Part shown: positions 1 through 11,798 of the stretch, piece after piece
Position numbering within the stretch: position 1 is the first letter of the stretch
Layout of the letters: the number at the start of each line of letters is the position of its first letter
NCBI GenBank assembly: GCA_025266875.1
Contig: JALLLT010000008.1
Coordinates: forward strand, 434,001 to 498,000
Source of the DNA: Fennellomyces sp. T-0311
Taxonomy: Eukaryota > Mucoromycota > Mucoromycetes > Mucorales > Lichtheimiaceae
Reading direction: 5' to 3'
Length of the DNA: 64,000 nt
Translations under genes and position numbers: made by a program
The notes under the pieces: model-generated
What the model saw: only the letters and a program-made list of their open reading frames with translations
What the model was told of the DNA's origin: nothing
Databases searched by the model: none

Positions 1-430
1 CGGGTACCAGCAAATTTTCATCTAAATGTACAATATGACTTCTTGGATCCTGTCGCGTCGCTTAAGCAATAAAATACCGCAACTCTGATCTATTGCATCC
101 ATTCGAATGCGACTGCGTTTGGCCAGCACAGCAACGTGCAACTGCACTCCCGTCGCTTGACCTGAATAGGTTTTACTGTCCCTGTCGTTCTCATATTCAG
201 AAGCTCACCGGCTGGTTTTATGATCTGCAAATGCTGAACTTGTCCCGCATCTATTGAAAGCAACACAACAAGGAATGAATGTACCGGACATATGCTTGCA
301 TTGACATGTATAAATAGGCCATCGATCGATAGGCAAAATCATTGGTTGCGCCAGTATCTCATGCTTTGTCAAATGATGATTGATTTTCGCCTTGATCAAA
401 GGTAAAGGTGCCTCCACCCTCTACTTGGCA
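1..430 (-). repeat. Dispersed LTR-like repeat, copy A (cut by window edge)
   Basis: Read on the minus strand, this stretch aligns along its length with 25893-26550 on the plus strand. Shared landmarks in the same order include AATCATCATTTGACAAA, ATCGATGGCCTATTT, CAGATCATAA, TTCAGGTCAAGCGAC and GTCGCATTC, with many scattered differences. Copy A lacks about 200 bp that copy B carries in the middle. Both begin near TGT followed by GTGGAGGC, which would suit the 5' end of an LTR. No protein is encoded that I recognise. The far end lies outside the window, so element type and length are unknown. Confidence 0.7.
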
Positions 431-2044
431 CACATTATATGTGCAATTCGTGACAGATAACTTCTGATGACTAAATACGGAATACGGCGAGACTTTGTAA
501 GTAATGTAATCTATCTTTCCATAGCTGTTAGTACACGTAAATTCGCCATCTTGTATACTTATCAGTTATTAAATTCATGCGTACTTTCAAACTTATTCTT
601 TGTTAATATATAAAAATTCATTGTTACAGACAAGTATTTACTCTTTTATAAGTTTGATACTGGACCCACAGCCCAGCGCCCTTTGACTATCCAGCCAATA
701 AAGTTATAGCTTGTACCTTAGATGATGCACATCCTCAACTCACAATGACGAATATATCTGATTCAAATGTCGAAAAGAGCATATGAGGTATTTAAATAAG
801 GAAAAGAGAGCAGAATCCAATCTGGAGATGCCGTTTTTCTTGTCACGAGAAGCATTGAATGAACCTTTGACTACTATAAGCATACAGCATACAAAGAGCC
901 TTTTAAGTTTATCTTTCTTTTCCTTTGGTGAGATACATCAATGTTGATTATACTTAGTAATATGTTACCATAGCAAAATTTAGGTACGATTTTTCGCTTG
1001 TCATGGGAGTCAAAAATAAGAGGAGATGAGGTAGTGGCAGACATGGAATAAGGAAGGTGAAAAAAGAGATGTTGAAGCGGATGCCTTCGTTGCTGGAAGA
1101 TGCATAGGTGTTCAGAAGGTGAAAACTTGTAGTGTGCCAACAAATAACATTTCGCTTGGTGGATCGATAGATTTCTTGAATATTAGCATGTTTTGAATAT
1201 TCACATGCTTTGATTAGACATGTGAACCATATGTGATGGTATAAGCAGCTTATACGTGTGCGCGTTCGTAAAAGTTGATGTGTTCTGTCCGATAAAAAAG
1301 TACAGGTTCCGCGTAATTAAAAGTACAGCGCCGAGTAATATGATCGATTAAGATCGGCGTCCATTTAATGTATCCTTGAGCAAAATGTTTGGTGACGTTA
1401 AAGTCATCGTAAATACATATGGACTTCTCTGCAGCCTACCTTGCTTCTTGTCTGCCGGATATTTGATACAGCCTTGTTCTTGTCCGTGATACTGAACTTG
1501 CCCATTACTTTGCATGCCATCGTGTGCCATTGATCGTTCGAAGGACTGTACATGTCGTTCTTCAACCACACTAGGTGAATGCCACTGAAACATTCGGGTA
1601 GTAGGTGTCTCCAATGTTAATTAGTAGATAAACCGTAACTTCCCAGTTCTTGTTCAAATGCGTACATAAATGTAACCGGCAAGAGGTATCCAAGAAGAGC
1701 AGTGTGATCCCGGGGTAGACGATCTGTGCTTCAGGGTATTATATTATAAGGTATAAAGTGTGCAAGAAAATGTGATCCTTCGCACTAGGATGCCCACTTT
1801 TATATACTGTACAAACTCGATGTTTGCTTGCAGAGATCATTATCATAGATTTGATCGCTACAGTTACTATCATTGGTTATAGCGTTTCTCTATTGGGATT
1901 TTCTTTTGGTTCTTTGTGTAAAGAGTACAATGAGCTTACGGATTGATATACATGTAGGAGACCCACGCGACTCGGTACACCGGCGTTTTTGCTTCGAGTT
2001 CCCGCTTCGATAATGTATTGTACAAAGAAAACAAAAATCTATTT
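431..2044. other. Gene-poor stretch, nothing recognised
   Basis: About 1.6 kb with no recognisable gene. A short minus-strand open stretch at 1348-1614 ends near a possible splice donor (AAGCAAG then GTAGGC) and could be an exon of something unrecognised, but no family resemblance is visible. Otherwise AT-rich sequence without repeats of note. Confidence 0.4.
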
Positions 2045-2814
2045 TCACCAATAATCATCATCCCGGCCGGGTTGAATGAACCCGACTTTGACTCTATTTG
2101 AAACGTCTTTCCTTTCTACTGGCCCGAAGCGAGAGAATGGGAATAGAATATGAGTAACCTTGGCTTTAATTAATCCCATTGGCACCTGGAATAGCAACGG
2201 ATAAGCCCAAAATTCATGCACACACACTCCCATTTTCTTACAGTTCCAAACGAATTGCTATCTCTTGAATGAAATGCCTCGTCTCCTTCCACCCAACAAT
2301 GTCCCTTTGGTACATAAACTATCCGGCACGTTGTTAATGTTATTATTTTTTTCTTGCACACAATGGCACCCATACCTGGTGTTCGGCTATGCTTCAATGG
2401 TTGTACAGTATCACCTTCCAGAGCAATGATACGTTTTGTAAGCACAGTTTTGGGATCGGTGGGTGAACTGAGTAGAGATAATCAGCTTATCCAAGTTGCT
2501 TGGTGACGATATAACCATTTACGTCAAAGTGACCACTTCGCCGCGTTCAAACTCGTGATCCGTAACTGCCCATTTGTTTAATAATACTCGATCTCTCCAC
2601 AGTTGGTTGCTGTCAGGGTTAAACGTTGGCTATTTGGAATGGCTTAACTTTAGTGCAAGCGCGATCGATAAATACTTACTTGCATGGATCTGCCTTGAAC
2701 GGTACCATAGCTGAATCCATGATCGGCAAAGAACATTACTACTGGAAACCATGCCAAGGCTTTTATGGTGGGTTCCCAGTATGGACTATTTCGCGCTCGC
2801 GTGAATATCCCCAT
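2045..2814 (-). CDS. IMP2: Mitochondrial inner membrane protease subunit 2 (Imp2, S26 signal peptidase)
   Basis: Five exons on the minus strand: 2680-2814, 2523-2629, 2376-2467, 2242-2318 and 2045-2185, joining to 183 aa, close to the usual Imp2 length. Introns have GTAAGT, GTAAAT, GTATGG and GTAAGA donors. The N-terminal hydrophobic segment (about residues 20-31) is followed by GRSMQ, whose Ser43 is the expected nucleophile, and by LTKRIIALEGD, whose Lys92 is the expected general base. Downstream GHCWVEGD and HSRDSNSFG match the family's conserved block. In the family it removes sorting peptides of intermembrane-space proteins as a heterodimer with Imp1 in the inner membrane. The start at 2814 is the ATG in frame just before the conserved N-terminus. 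It is divergent from the eL13 gene. Confidence 0.9.
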
Positions 2815-3727
2815 AGAGTGGTGTGCGAAACAAACAAAAAGTTGGAAGGCCGGTCCTCACAATCCATTTCAGGTACAGCCTTTTCACTTTCCAATAACTT
2901 TTGGAGATTGTTCATCGTTGCTTTGCAATGTCCAATGTTCGTAATTAAGGCAAGAGCAATACTTCCATGAGGGCAGCATTTGCTACCCGATACTGTCTTT
3001 TGAGCTGAGTGATGGCTCTCAATGCGAGGATACATGGAAACATTTTTCAGTAAAAGTGTCCTATAAAGCAGCCGTTTGCCGTGTGCAATATATGGTGGAA
3101 ACATACATCTCTAGAATGCGAGGTATGGCAGTGGGTCTCTATTTTCTCTTTATAGCTCTTCAAATGGTGATCGTTGCTTATATTCTCGTTCTAATCAGAC
3201 GGTTATCGTTAGGTGTATAACAACGGTAGCGGCAATTCAGTATCTTCGATAATAAGCTCGGTAGATTAAGTCGCCGTATAAATATGAGTCGAAACAGACA
3301 TAATAAATAGTAACGGAAATAGCAGCTTGATCAACACACAAATTATCGTCGAGTTGATTGATCTATAGTAAGGTGGTAATCAAAAGTGCTTCTTTACATA
3401 TAAACCCTTGAACACAAGTGGGATCTTTTCCATATAAAAAAATGCCAAAGGAAGCTGATAGCATCCAAAGGCAATTGGAAGTTGTGATAATAGTTTACTG
3501 CTTCATTGTCATGGCAACCGAGCAGGAGGCGGGATTTCAATTTCTTCGTTGGCTGAACATCGTCTTGACGACGAATGAAGGCTCCCTCTTTCACCCTAAA
3601 CTGGTAATCGGTAGGTATCTACGACAGAACGATCCGTTTGACGATGACGAACGAACGATGGATGAATGCGATGGATGGATAGATGGATTGATATTTTTTT
3701 GTATTCTTGAATTGATTTCAGGACACC
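2815..3727. other. Divergent IMP2/RPL13 spacer
   Basis: Shared upstream region of two divergent genes. A TATA-like run (CATATAAAAAAA) lies near 3430. The acceptor TTTCAG at 3716-3721 sits six bases before the eL13 ATG, so the eL13 5'UTR probably contains an intron. The open stretches here read as noise. Confidence 0.5.
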
Positions 3728-4556
3728 ATGGTATTGAAGCACAACAACCAATTGCCCAACCAGCATTTCCGTAAGGATTGGCAACGCCGCGTCAAGACTT
3801 GGTTCGATCAGCCCGGTCGCAAGAAGTCCAGAAGAATCGCACGTGTCCAAAAGGCCGCTCGCATTGCTCCCAGACCTGTTGATGGTCTTTTGCGTCCTGC
3901 TGTCCGTTGCCCCACCCAGCGTTACAACATGAAGTTGCGTTCCGGTCGTGGTTTCACCTTGGAAGAACTCAAGGTATATATTAAAGAAAATTGGGAATGG
4001 ACGAGTTCTTAAATTGTGCGTATTTTTTTTAGGAAGCTGGTATCAACCGCAAGGTTGCTCGCACCGTCGGTATTGCCGTTGACCACCGTCGTCGCAACAA
4101 GTCTCAAGAATCTTTGGAATTGAACGTCCAACGCTTGAAGGCTTACAAGGCTAAGCTTATTGTCTTCCCCCGCAAGGCCGGTAAGCCCAAGCAGGGTGAC
4201 TCTGAGGTAAGCAAGGAGGAATTACGACGAAGAAAAAGAGGGAAAGAATTAATATATGTATGTGTGTGGGATATTAGGCTGCTGAAGTTGCTTCGGCTGT
4301 TCAGCTCCGTGGTGGTCTTTTGCCCATCCAGCAAATCTCGGCTGCTCCTGAAGCCCGTGCCATTGCTGCTGATGAAAAGAAGGTCAACGCTTTCCAGAAG
4401 CTCCGTTATGCTCGTTCGGAAGCTCGCACCCTCGGTGCCCGCGAGAAGCGTGCTCGTGAGAAGGCTGAGGAGGAGGCCAACAAGGTAAGGAAGAGTAATA
4501 ATGATGAGTAAAACAGATCTCTAACTGACATACGCCAACGTTTATAGAAGAAATAA
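3728..4556 (+). CDS. RPL13: 60S ribosomal protein eL13
   Basis: Four exons: 3728-3973, 4033-4206, 4278-4484 and 4548-4556, giving 211 aa, the normal eL13 length. It begins [19 protein letters not shown], contains [12 protein letters not shown] and [19 protein letters not shown], then the [20 protein letters not shown] block, and ends in a charged helix ([19 protein letters not shown]). Structural protein of the large ribosomal subunit. The last coding exon is only nine bases (Lys-Lys-stop). A splice acceptor just upstream of the ATG suggests an intron in the 5'UTR, common for fungal ribosomal genes. Codons are C/T-ending in the style of a highly expressed gene. Confidence 0.96.
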
Positions 4557-4673
4557 ATGGATATCCCATCGAACCAGTTCTCTCCTCATCTTGTACACTC
4601 ACTCAAAAAATAAACACCCCGCTGTTGTTGTTTTCTTTGCCAAAGAGCTGTTTATTTGTTTAAAAAACTACTA

Positions 4674-7008
4674 CTACCACCCTGCAGCATGACCATCACC
4701 TCGAGGATCACTACCAGCACTCAAGACGCGTTGACCGGTATGAGCATCTTTCTTGGAGCGAATGATTTGACCGCGACCAAACATGGATCGCGCATGATCT
4801 TTGAGAACGTAGCACGTATGGCCCTTGGCTTCCAACTGTTCAACCACTTCTGGGGCTATGCCTTCTTCGACATACACGATCGATCCGCTCACATCAGTGA
4901 AGTTGTATGCGGTCGAAGCGACGCCTTCTGCCTTGATTGGTTGCGCGATGCAGATTCTTGGAAGATCCAGAGCGTGTTGAGGGTTGGCGAGATAGTGCAT
5001 CAAGTTCATGATCACTTGCACATGGCCTTGGGGTTGCATGAATCCACCCATCACTAATTTGAAAAGGGATTTAGTGATCATGTTTGGAAATTCATGCACT
5101 GCGTGTGCTCTTACCGCCAAAGCATGCTTCGAGTTCGTGATCGCCGCTGGCGGTCTTGCGGGTAATCATGGAGGGAATGATGGTGTGGTATGGTCGCTTG
5201 CCTCCGCCAATGCAGTTGGGATGATCCTCGATAAGCACAAAGTTGCAGCCTCGGTTATGGAGAACAAACCCACAGTTATCCGGTACAATATGCGTCTATC
5301 CAATTGAGATCAGCCAAAAACACACACACATTGGTTGGCAGAAGGGGCACTTACACCAAAATGATGGAAGTTGGAGTTCTAAGCAATCGTGAATTAATGT
5401 CTCGGAGCAAAAGACAAAGAGTAGCTTACGATGAAACTGCAGGCATTGCCTTCGCCATCAACGACGGAAAAGTAAACAGTGTCGCTGTTTCTATCCGGAT
5501 AACCCTTTTGGACACCATCGTTTCTCTTTGCCAGATCCACCAACTTGGCGCGCTGGGACAGGTATGCCTCGCTCAGCAACTTTTCGGTAGGGACGGGCAA
5601 CACCTGCGGATCAGTCACATAGTAACGGGTATCGGCAAAAGCCAGTCGGAGTGCTTCGATGATGATGTGGAGATACTCGGCCGAATTGTGCTCGAGTTTG
5701 GTGAGATCGACACCGTGTTCCTTTTCGAGGGCACTGATGATGCCCAGAGCAATCAATGCAGTGATGCCCTGACCATTGGGAGGGATTTCCCATACAGTCC
5801 AATCGTGATAATCGATGGAAATGGGTGCATCGATGAGTTCAGTGGTGTGCGATGCAAGATCTTCGTGAGTCATCAATCCACCACGCGACTTGATGGTATC
5901 GATGATGGAATCGGCAATACGTCCCTTGTAGTATCCGTCCTTGCCATTGGCAGCAACCGATTTGAACGTTCTAGAAGTATACACGGATCAGTATAAAAGG
6001 ATTTACGTTAAGGTTTAAGGCATGTTTACTCTGCAAGAGCTGGGTTGCGCATGATATCGCCTTCGGCGGGAGGGCGCTCACCGTTGACCAATAAATTGTT
6101 CGCGGTATTGTTCAATTCTTTCAAAACAGCAGCTTCTTCATCCCACTATTGCAAAATGGTTTAGAGGTTTTGTGTGGGTGTGCGTATGGGATGAGAAATG
6201 CTAACCATTTGAGCGGAGATATGATTCACTGGGAACCTTTTGTGGGGTTAGCGTTTGTGGCGAGCGTCAATGCAGGTACAGTTACCCATTCTCGGCCAAG
6301 TCGATGGCTGGTTGAAGAATAGTCGCCATATCCACCTTGCCTGATCCAAAAGTTTCAACAGTGTCCACCCATGCAGCTGCTGCACCAGGCACCGTGACAG
6401 CATGGATGCTGGTACTAGGAAGAGACGAACCAGTTAAACCAGCCTTCTGACGAAGATACTCGATACTCAAGTTTGCTGGTGCTCTATACTAAAAAAGTCA
6501 GCTCCATTATCCCTCTTCATTTCACTCATTACCTTCCAGAACCATTCAGACCGGTGACTTTACGCGTTTTAGCATTGTAAAACAAACAGAATGCATCACC
6601 ACCAATGCCGGTTGAAGCAGGTTCTACAAATGGGTGTTAGCTGATCAATGGAGAGAGGAGTTGCGGTGGTTCATACCTGTGACGTTAAGGGCAGCAGCTA
6701 CATTGATAACGTGTCAGTGTTTGTTTACTTATCGTAAACACGAAAAAGCGCGAATTTACCTACTGCAACAGCTGCGTCCTAAAATATCAAGTCAGTAGGC
6801 AATAGTAGAGAACGTATCACTACTTACAGCCGCATTTCCTCCCTTCTTAAGAATATCGACACCAGCTTGAGTAGCAAGTGGTTGTCTAAAAGAAGGCTTT
6901 AACCATACTGAAGAACCACCATTGGAAAAAGAAAACTTACGAGCTAGCAACCATACCATGGGTGCTATACACGGGGGAGCGACGCGAGATAAAGGGAAGA
7001 GGAGCCAT
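4674..7008 (-). CDS. Gamma-glutamyltransferase (T03 Ntn-hydrolase family)
   Basis: Minus-strand gene of roughly ten exons; the first is 6941-7008 ([20 protein letters not shown]) and the second 6828-6885 ([19 protein letters not shown]). It then runs through a GIGGDAF block, the [10 protein letters not shown] and [11 protein letters not shown] blocks and [10 protein letters not shown]. The [13 protein letters not shown] motif supplies the autoprocessing threonine (codon at 5478-5480). The end carries [13 protein letters not shown] and GSDPRGDG. The threonine aligns with E. coli GGT Thr391, but the next two residues are Val-Tyr rather than Thr-His, as in the YwrD-like branch. There is no clear signal peptide or membrane anchor, so it may be intracellular. 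The upstream ATG at 7049 is out of frame with the conserved N-terminus. It is divergent from the chitinase gene. Confidence 0.9.
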
Positions 7009-7814
7009 GATGGAGTTGAAGAAGATTCAGTCCGATCCCTCGGTCCCATTTTTATACTTTACAAGCGGCATCTGAACTCAGATTTGAAATGGTCAGCGTG
7101 TGAGAAAGACATTTAAGTAAAACGCTTGGGTGTACGAGTGAACGCATCCATGATCGTATAAACATATAGATAGTATATCGGTAATCAAGATTATTATTTC
7201 ACTGCTGATAAAGTGTCATTGTTTTTTTCGGTTACTGCCGATACGACCTAATTAAAGTTATGGAGGATTAGATCAAACCTTGCTGTCTGTGCGACACGAT
7301 TCATTTCCTGGCGCTAATCTGCATAACTGTAAACCGATTACTCAAATATTACCGACAGAGGATAAAGTGTATTGGATGGTCCAGCTGATGGTACTCTTCT
7401 TTTTTTAATAATCGAAATGTCTAGCTGGTACATAGGCGATTGATCAGAAATACCGGGAAGCTGCCTAGCAGTGATTTCTGTGGTTTTTTGACTGTATACG
7501 TCTAATACCATCTATGATAATCGGATGCTCGTACCGGAATTGTAAAGCGCATATTGTATGATGATTTCTACCTATGTTCGTCCAAGCCAATATCAAACTC
7601 ACCGAGCAACCGGAAGTGTATTTCCGGATTGTTGCTGAGCATGGTAAATTTTCTATATATGGATGTATCCGATTGTCTCCTAATCAAAAAACCTAAACCT
7701 TTCGTGAGAATTAACCTTTTGATCGAGTCACCCACATGTGTTCAGGTACTCGCATAGCAAAAAAGATCATTTGTTTGAAATAGATCAATTTGTCCATAGA
7801 TCAGTACGAGCGAG

Positions 7815-7974
7815 TGAGTCATGCCTTTTTTCCCGTTTGGATTGGGTCTGTGCAGTGTGACTCATTCCTACCTATCCATGCACTGGTCTTTACGTTGGAA
7901 CTGTGTGGTGTGACTCATACCTACGCAAGAGAAAGCACTGGTTTTTACATTAGAATTCTTCATACCGTGAGTCA
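7815..7974. promoter_or_regulatory. Cluster of four TGA(C/G)TCA sites
   Basis: Exact heptamers occur at 7815-7821 (TGAGTCA), 7858-7864 (TGACTCA), 7911-7917 (TGACTCA) and 7968-7974 (TGAGTCA), with start spacings of 43, 53 and 57 bp. This is the known binding core of AP-1/Gcn4-type fungal bZIP activators. The flanks (CACTGGT..TTTAC, GTGTGACTCAT.CCTAC) also repeat, so the cluster probably arose by local duplication. A regulatory role is inference. Confidence 0.45.
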
Positions 7975-8737
7975 CCTCTTGATCGAGTTTGTTTTTCATG
8001 TGACCTCATGTGGATCCAATGTTTGGAATCCCTACCGCGTAAACATTATTTCGTCATTTGTTTGTAAACGAGTTTTTTTTGTTGAATATACAGGAACTTC
8101 TAGAGATTTTCCCAATATTAAAATCGATCTTGTTCTGAATCGTTTTTTTTACTACATGAGATTTTGTACAACCGTGTTTGATTTTGTTTTTCGTTTCTCG
8201 CCATGTTGAAGAAAAGGTAGAGTTTTCCATGTGAGACTACGCAGGGTTCTACCATGTGGTTTCTTAGTAAGAATCCCTGAACAAAACTCCTAAGGGTCTT
8301 TTGATTAGCGCGCATTATATTCATATGACTTGGTCTAATGTGTTCTCGTTGTTCCTTTATCTTTTTTTTTTTTGTAAAACCAATTGTCTTTTTCCAAATG
8401 AAGTAATAACCAAACGTTACCAACTGTCCAACAAACCGTTACTTTGCTTTTTACAGACAGAATCGTTGAGGTTGTTTGTTGGGGATATTTGATAATATGC
8501 ACACTCAGCCCATTCGAAAAAAAAAACACAAAGAATAGGGCGAAAAAACATGCTTATCACGCGCGCTATTTGATAAGAAAAAAAAAAGGGTTGGTAGAGA
8601 GAGCTGATATCACATTATTACCATCAGCTGGAGCAAAAGAGAAATTCTGACACTTGGGGTGGAAAACTAATGAAGAAGAGACGATGATACGCATGACAAT
8701 AACAACAAAACAACAACTCAACAGAGGGGAAAATGTG

Positions 8738-8745
8738 TATAAAAG
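8738..8745 (+). promoter_or_regulatory. TATA box of the chitinase gene
   Basis: TATAAAAG, 43 bp before the chitinase ATG, in an A-rich leader. Confidence 0.55.
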
Positions 8746-8787
8746 ATCAAAGAGATCAGAGGCAGTGGATCGATACTTTTCTTCGAA

Positions 8788-10208
8788 ATGAATACACGAT
8801 CCATACCAGTGATTCTTCTCAGTATCATAGCATTGGCATTACGCGTCGTTAACGCAGGTGTTATTGTTGGTTACTTTCCAAACTGTAAGTTTCTTTTTTT
8901 TCTGTTTTGTGATCACTAGTCTGACCATGTTGTAAAGGGCTGTATGCACGCTGGCCTGCTTCCAATATCGATTTCTCGACGTACACGCATATCAATTATG
9001 CATTTGCAGTCTTGATCAAGGGAGATACACCAGAATGGACAGATCCATCTCAAGTCGACAGCCAACTTCCTGGATTGGTCAAGGCTGCTCACGCAAGCAA
9101 TGCCAAAGTATTGATTTCTGTTGGTGGATGGTCCGGATGCATCACATTCAGCACAATGGCTGCAGATGCCAACCAAAGAAAAAACTTTATTCAATGGAAC
9201 ATTGATCAGATCAATAAGTATGATACTGATGGTGTTGATATCGGTAAGTTTGTTGCCAAATAAGAAGGTTCCTTTCTAAGCTTTTTTTAATATTTAGATT
9301 GGGAATATCCCGGACGTCAAGGTGCAGGATGCAACGCCTTTGATGCTGCCAATGATATAAACAATTATATCGTGCTTCTCAAGGAGCTTCGTGAGGCACT
9401 GGATGGTCTGCAGGGTACCAAAAAGGAAATCACCATTGCAGCATATGTGAAGCCGTTCGACAACGTGGCGGGCTTTGCAAGTGTTGTCGATCGGTTCAGT
9501 CTGATGACTTATGATATCAATGGCGCATGGAATGACACCACTGGGCCCAACGCACCATTCAATTTCGAACCTGGCCATGGCGATGCGGATAGTTACGTTT
9601 CCGCCATTCAAGGATGGATTCAAGCAGGTGCTCCCAAAGAAAAGATTGTTCCGGGAATTGCCTTCTATGGCCGATCAGCAAGTAAAGTTTTTCTTCCTCC
9701 TTTTTTTTGGTAAATCACTAAAAAACATATAGCATCCACTGTTGATATGTCGAAAACCTCGCAATATCAAGGTCAAAATGCCGGACAACCTCCTCATGGA
9801 GATTCGTACGATGCGGCATGGCAAGATCCCAACTGTGCCAAGGATCCTGGAGGACTATCCGGTGTTTGGAGATATGGCAATTTGAGATCGCAAGGTGTTT
9901 TAACGAGTCCGACGACAGCTGCATCTCCTTGGGTCCGCAATTGGGACGATACCACAAAAACTCCTTGGCTGTTTAATCCTACTGACAAAACTTTTATTTC
10001 GTACGACGATCCCGAATCGATCGCTATCAAAGTCAATTATGCGCAATGCCAAGGACTTGCTGGTGCCATGATTTGGTCAGTGGATGAAGATACTTCAGAT
10101 AATGAGCTCTTGAAGGTTGTCGCACCCATTCGATCTGGTGCAGGTGGTAAGGAAGTATTGTCTTACAAAAAAGAATCAAAAACTCATAGTATTTTAGGTT
10201 CATGCTGA
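8788..10208 (+). CDS. Secreted GH18 chitinase
   Basis: Five exons: 8788-8884, 8938-9243, 9298-9681, 9733-10146 and 10198-10208, giving 403 aa. Residues 1-22 form a signal peptide ending VNA before GVIVGYFPNW, the first strand of a GH18 barrel. KVLISVGGW and the catalytic DGVDIDWE (residues 130-137, Glu137 the acid/base, split by intron 2) follow, then SLMTYDINGAW, GIAFYGRSA and GAMIWSVDEDT. These are the standard GH18 motifs for cleaving beta-1,4 chitin with retention. No chitin-binding module or GPI/Ser-Thr tail is present, so a soluble wall-remodelling or nutritional chitinase is likely. The last intron is a multiple of three with no stop, so retention would only add 17 residues near the C-terminus. 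Confidence 0.93.
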
Positions 10209-10436
10209 ATTTCATGCAAGCGCCTGCAGATATAATAAACTGCAATTTTTTTTTACAACATGGGTATTTTCAAGACACTTGGGGAGAGAGCACAGAGAGG
10301 GAGGGCTATCTTTTTCCGGGAATGAATGGTTGCACGAGAGAACCCGGTTAATGTGATCCATGGTTATTTTGAACACAAAGATTTCTCTTTTCTTTCTCTT
10401 ACTCTTTGTTCTTTACTCACGTAAAATATACGGCGG

Positions 10437-11591
10437 ATGGAGAACGGCGCCATTGATGCAATAAAAGGCATAAACGATCAACATAAACGACACACCGACA
10501 CATGTGTTCATTCATCTACAACACCCCTATTTACGGGCAAGAGGAGGCATTCAGCAGCAATCAATAGTCATTCATCCACCCTTATAAAGTGTAGCGGTAC
10601 CGCTTTTCGACATCGAAAGGCGTTTTCCCTAGATACTACTCCCCTATTACCGAATTATTCCTTGGCCTCCTACGATAGTAACGCAGTAACACCAGTGCGT
10701 GATCGTCAGGACTTTGCAAGTAAGGATCAACCATGACTTTTTCCTCTCTCTCTTCTCTCGAGAGCACATGGTGCGCAACGGAATTTTTTCCCACTTGCAC
10801 TTTTACCCTTTTTATTTCGCGTTTATTTTTTATTTTATTTTTTTCGCTCATTTTACTTTTTGAACGTTGGTTTCATTACCAGTACCCACTCTATCTTCCA
10901 AAGACAAAGTAACTGCTGTTTCCCCGGCAACCATCACTAGCAACGCCGAATGCAGTAGTCATTATGCCATGGCAACACGATCATCGATGCCACCCGCTGT
11001 CTCCGAACATGACTCCGTAAACCACCAAACTATCGAAATATCTAGACGAGTTCCCGATAAGTCCATTCGTGTCGACCGTGATTACTCTCGAGGAGACGGT
11101 ATCACTCGATTTTCTACCGATTATCCTCCACTTTTGGCTGGTCGGGTAAGATATTATTTTTTACAGTTGTACAAAGAAATACTGATGCCTCTCTCAAAGA
11201 TTACGCCCGAGCAGTTTCAGCATACCATAGATGGCATAAACCAGCTTTTAGAAGATGCAGAGCGGGTATCATGGAACGCTGTGTTCGATAACGTCATGGA
11301 ATGCATTACTATCTACACTTGGCCAATCCTTTTCTCCACTCATTATCAACGAGTAAGTGCGTTTAATGGAGTTATTGGAGTTTCGGTAGCCTAATTCAAC
11401 CAAAAACAGTGTATTCGACGTTTACTTGATTTTATACAGCATGAAAATGAGATTCTGTACCATCAGCATGGTGTGTCGATATCCAATCCGGTTCGATGCG
11501 CCTATCTCTTCGTAAGTCGATCCACCTTGCCTCCTATCTTTTATAACTCATTTTTTCTTCGCAATAGCTCGAACTCAAAGTGTACGATTGA
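10437..11591 (+). CDS. ERF4: ERF4/Golgin-A7 family protein (palmitoyltransferase partner)
   Basis: Five exons: 10437-10719, 10883-11145, 11200-11352, 11410-11511 and 11568-11591, totalling 274 aa. The N-terminal ~130 residues are low-complexity, rich in Ser/Thr. The C-terminal half is the Erf4 domain: VDRDYSRGDGITRFSTDYPP, LLAGRITPEQFQHTIDGIN, then WNAVFDNVMEC, HQHGVSISNPVRCAYLFLEL. In yeast and animals the family supports the DHHC enzyme Erf2 (ZDHHC9) in Ras palmitoylation at ER/Golgi membranes. The domain is complete and in frame across all splices. The start is the first in-frame ATG of exon 1 and is less certain than the domain. The stop lies only 50 bp before the transposon's left end. 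Confidence 0.88.
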
Positions 11592-11640
11592 AACCTTTAT
11601 GTACAAAAAACCCATCCTCACCTTTACCTTTTACTTACCT

Positions 11641-11670
11641 TATAAAGATAAATCGGAAAAGATGCAACGA
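11641..11670 (+). repeat. Left terminal inverted repeat
   Basis: Thirty bases whose reverse complement recurs at 13401-13430, with mismatches only at positions 6, 8 and 9. Confidence 0.85.
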
Positions 11671-11798
11671 GAACTCCGGGTCAAAAAAGTTCGCATTAAT
11701 AGAACATGACCAGAGAGACATTTTAGCCGCTTGAAATAAAAATTTTCGTGTTCCTGACGCGTAACGCTTTCGTTTGATATCCATTTCACTTCGCAAAC

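Larger units (their letters stand above)
7009..8787. other. GGT/chitinase divergent spacer
   Basis: About 1.8 kb with no supported gene. It carries a cluster of TGA(C/G)TCA heptamers between 7815 and 7974, embedded in imperfect repeats of about 43-57 bp, and the chitinase TATA box near its right end. T-rich and A-rich runs occur around 8360 and 8520. Confidence 0.5.

Noticed and set aside
3394..3774. Separate ORF upstream of eL13
   Set aside because: It overlaps the eL13 start in another frame and is best explained as promoter plus 5'UTR intron of the ribosomal gene.
10147..10197. Chitinase C-terminal extension read straight through
   Set aside because: The stretch has GTAAG and TTTTAG borders and a typical intron size, so it is treated as an intron, though retention would not break the frame.
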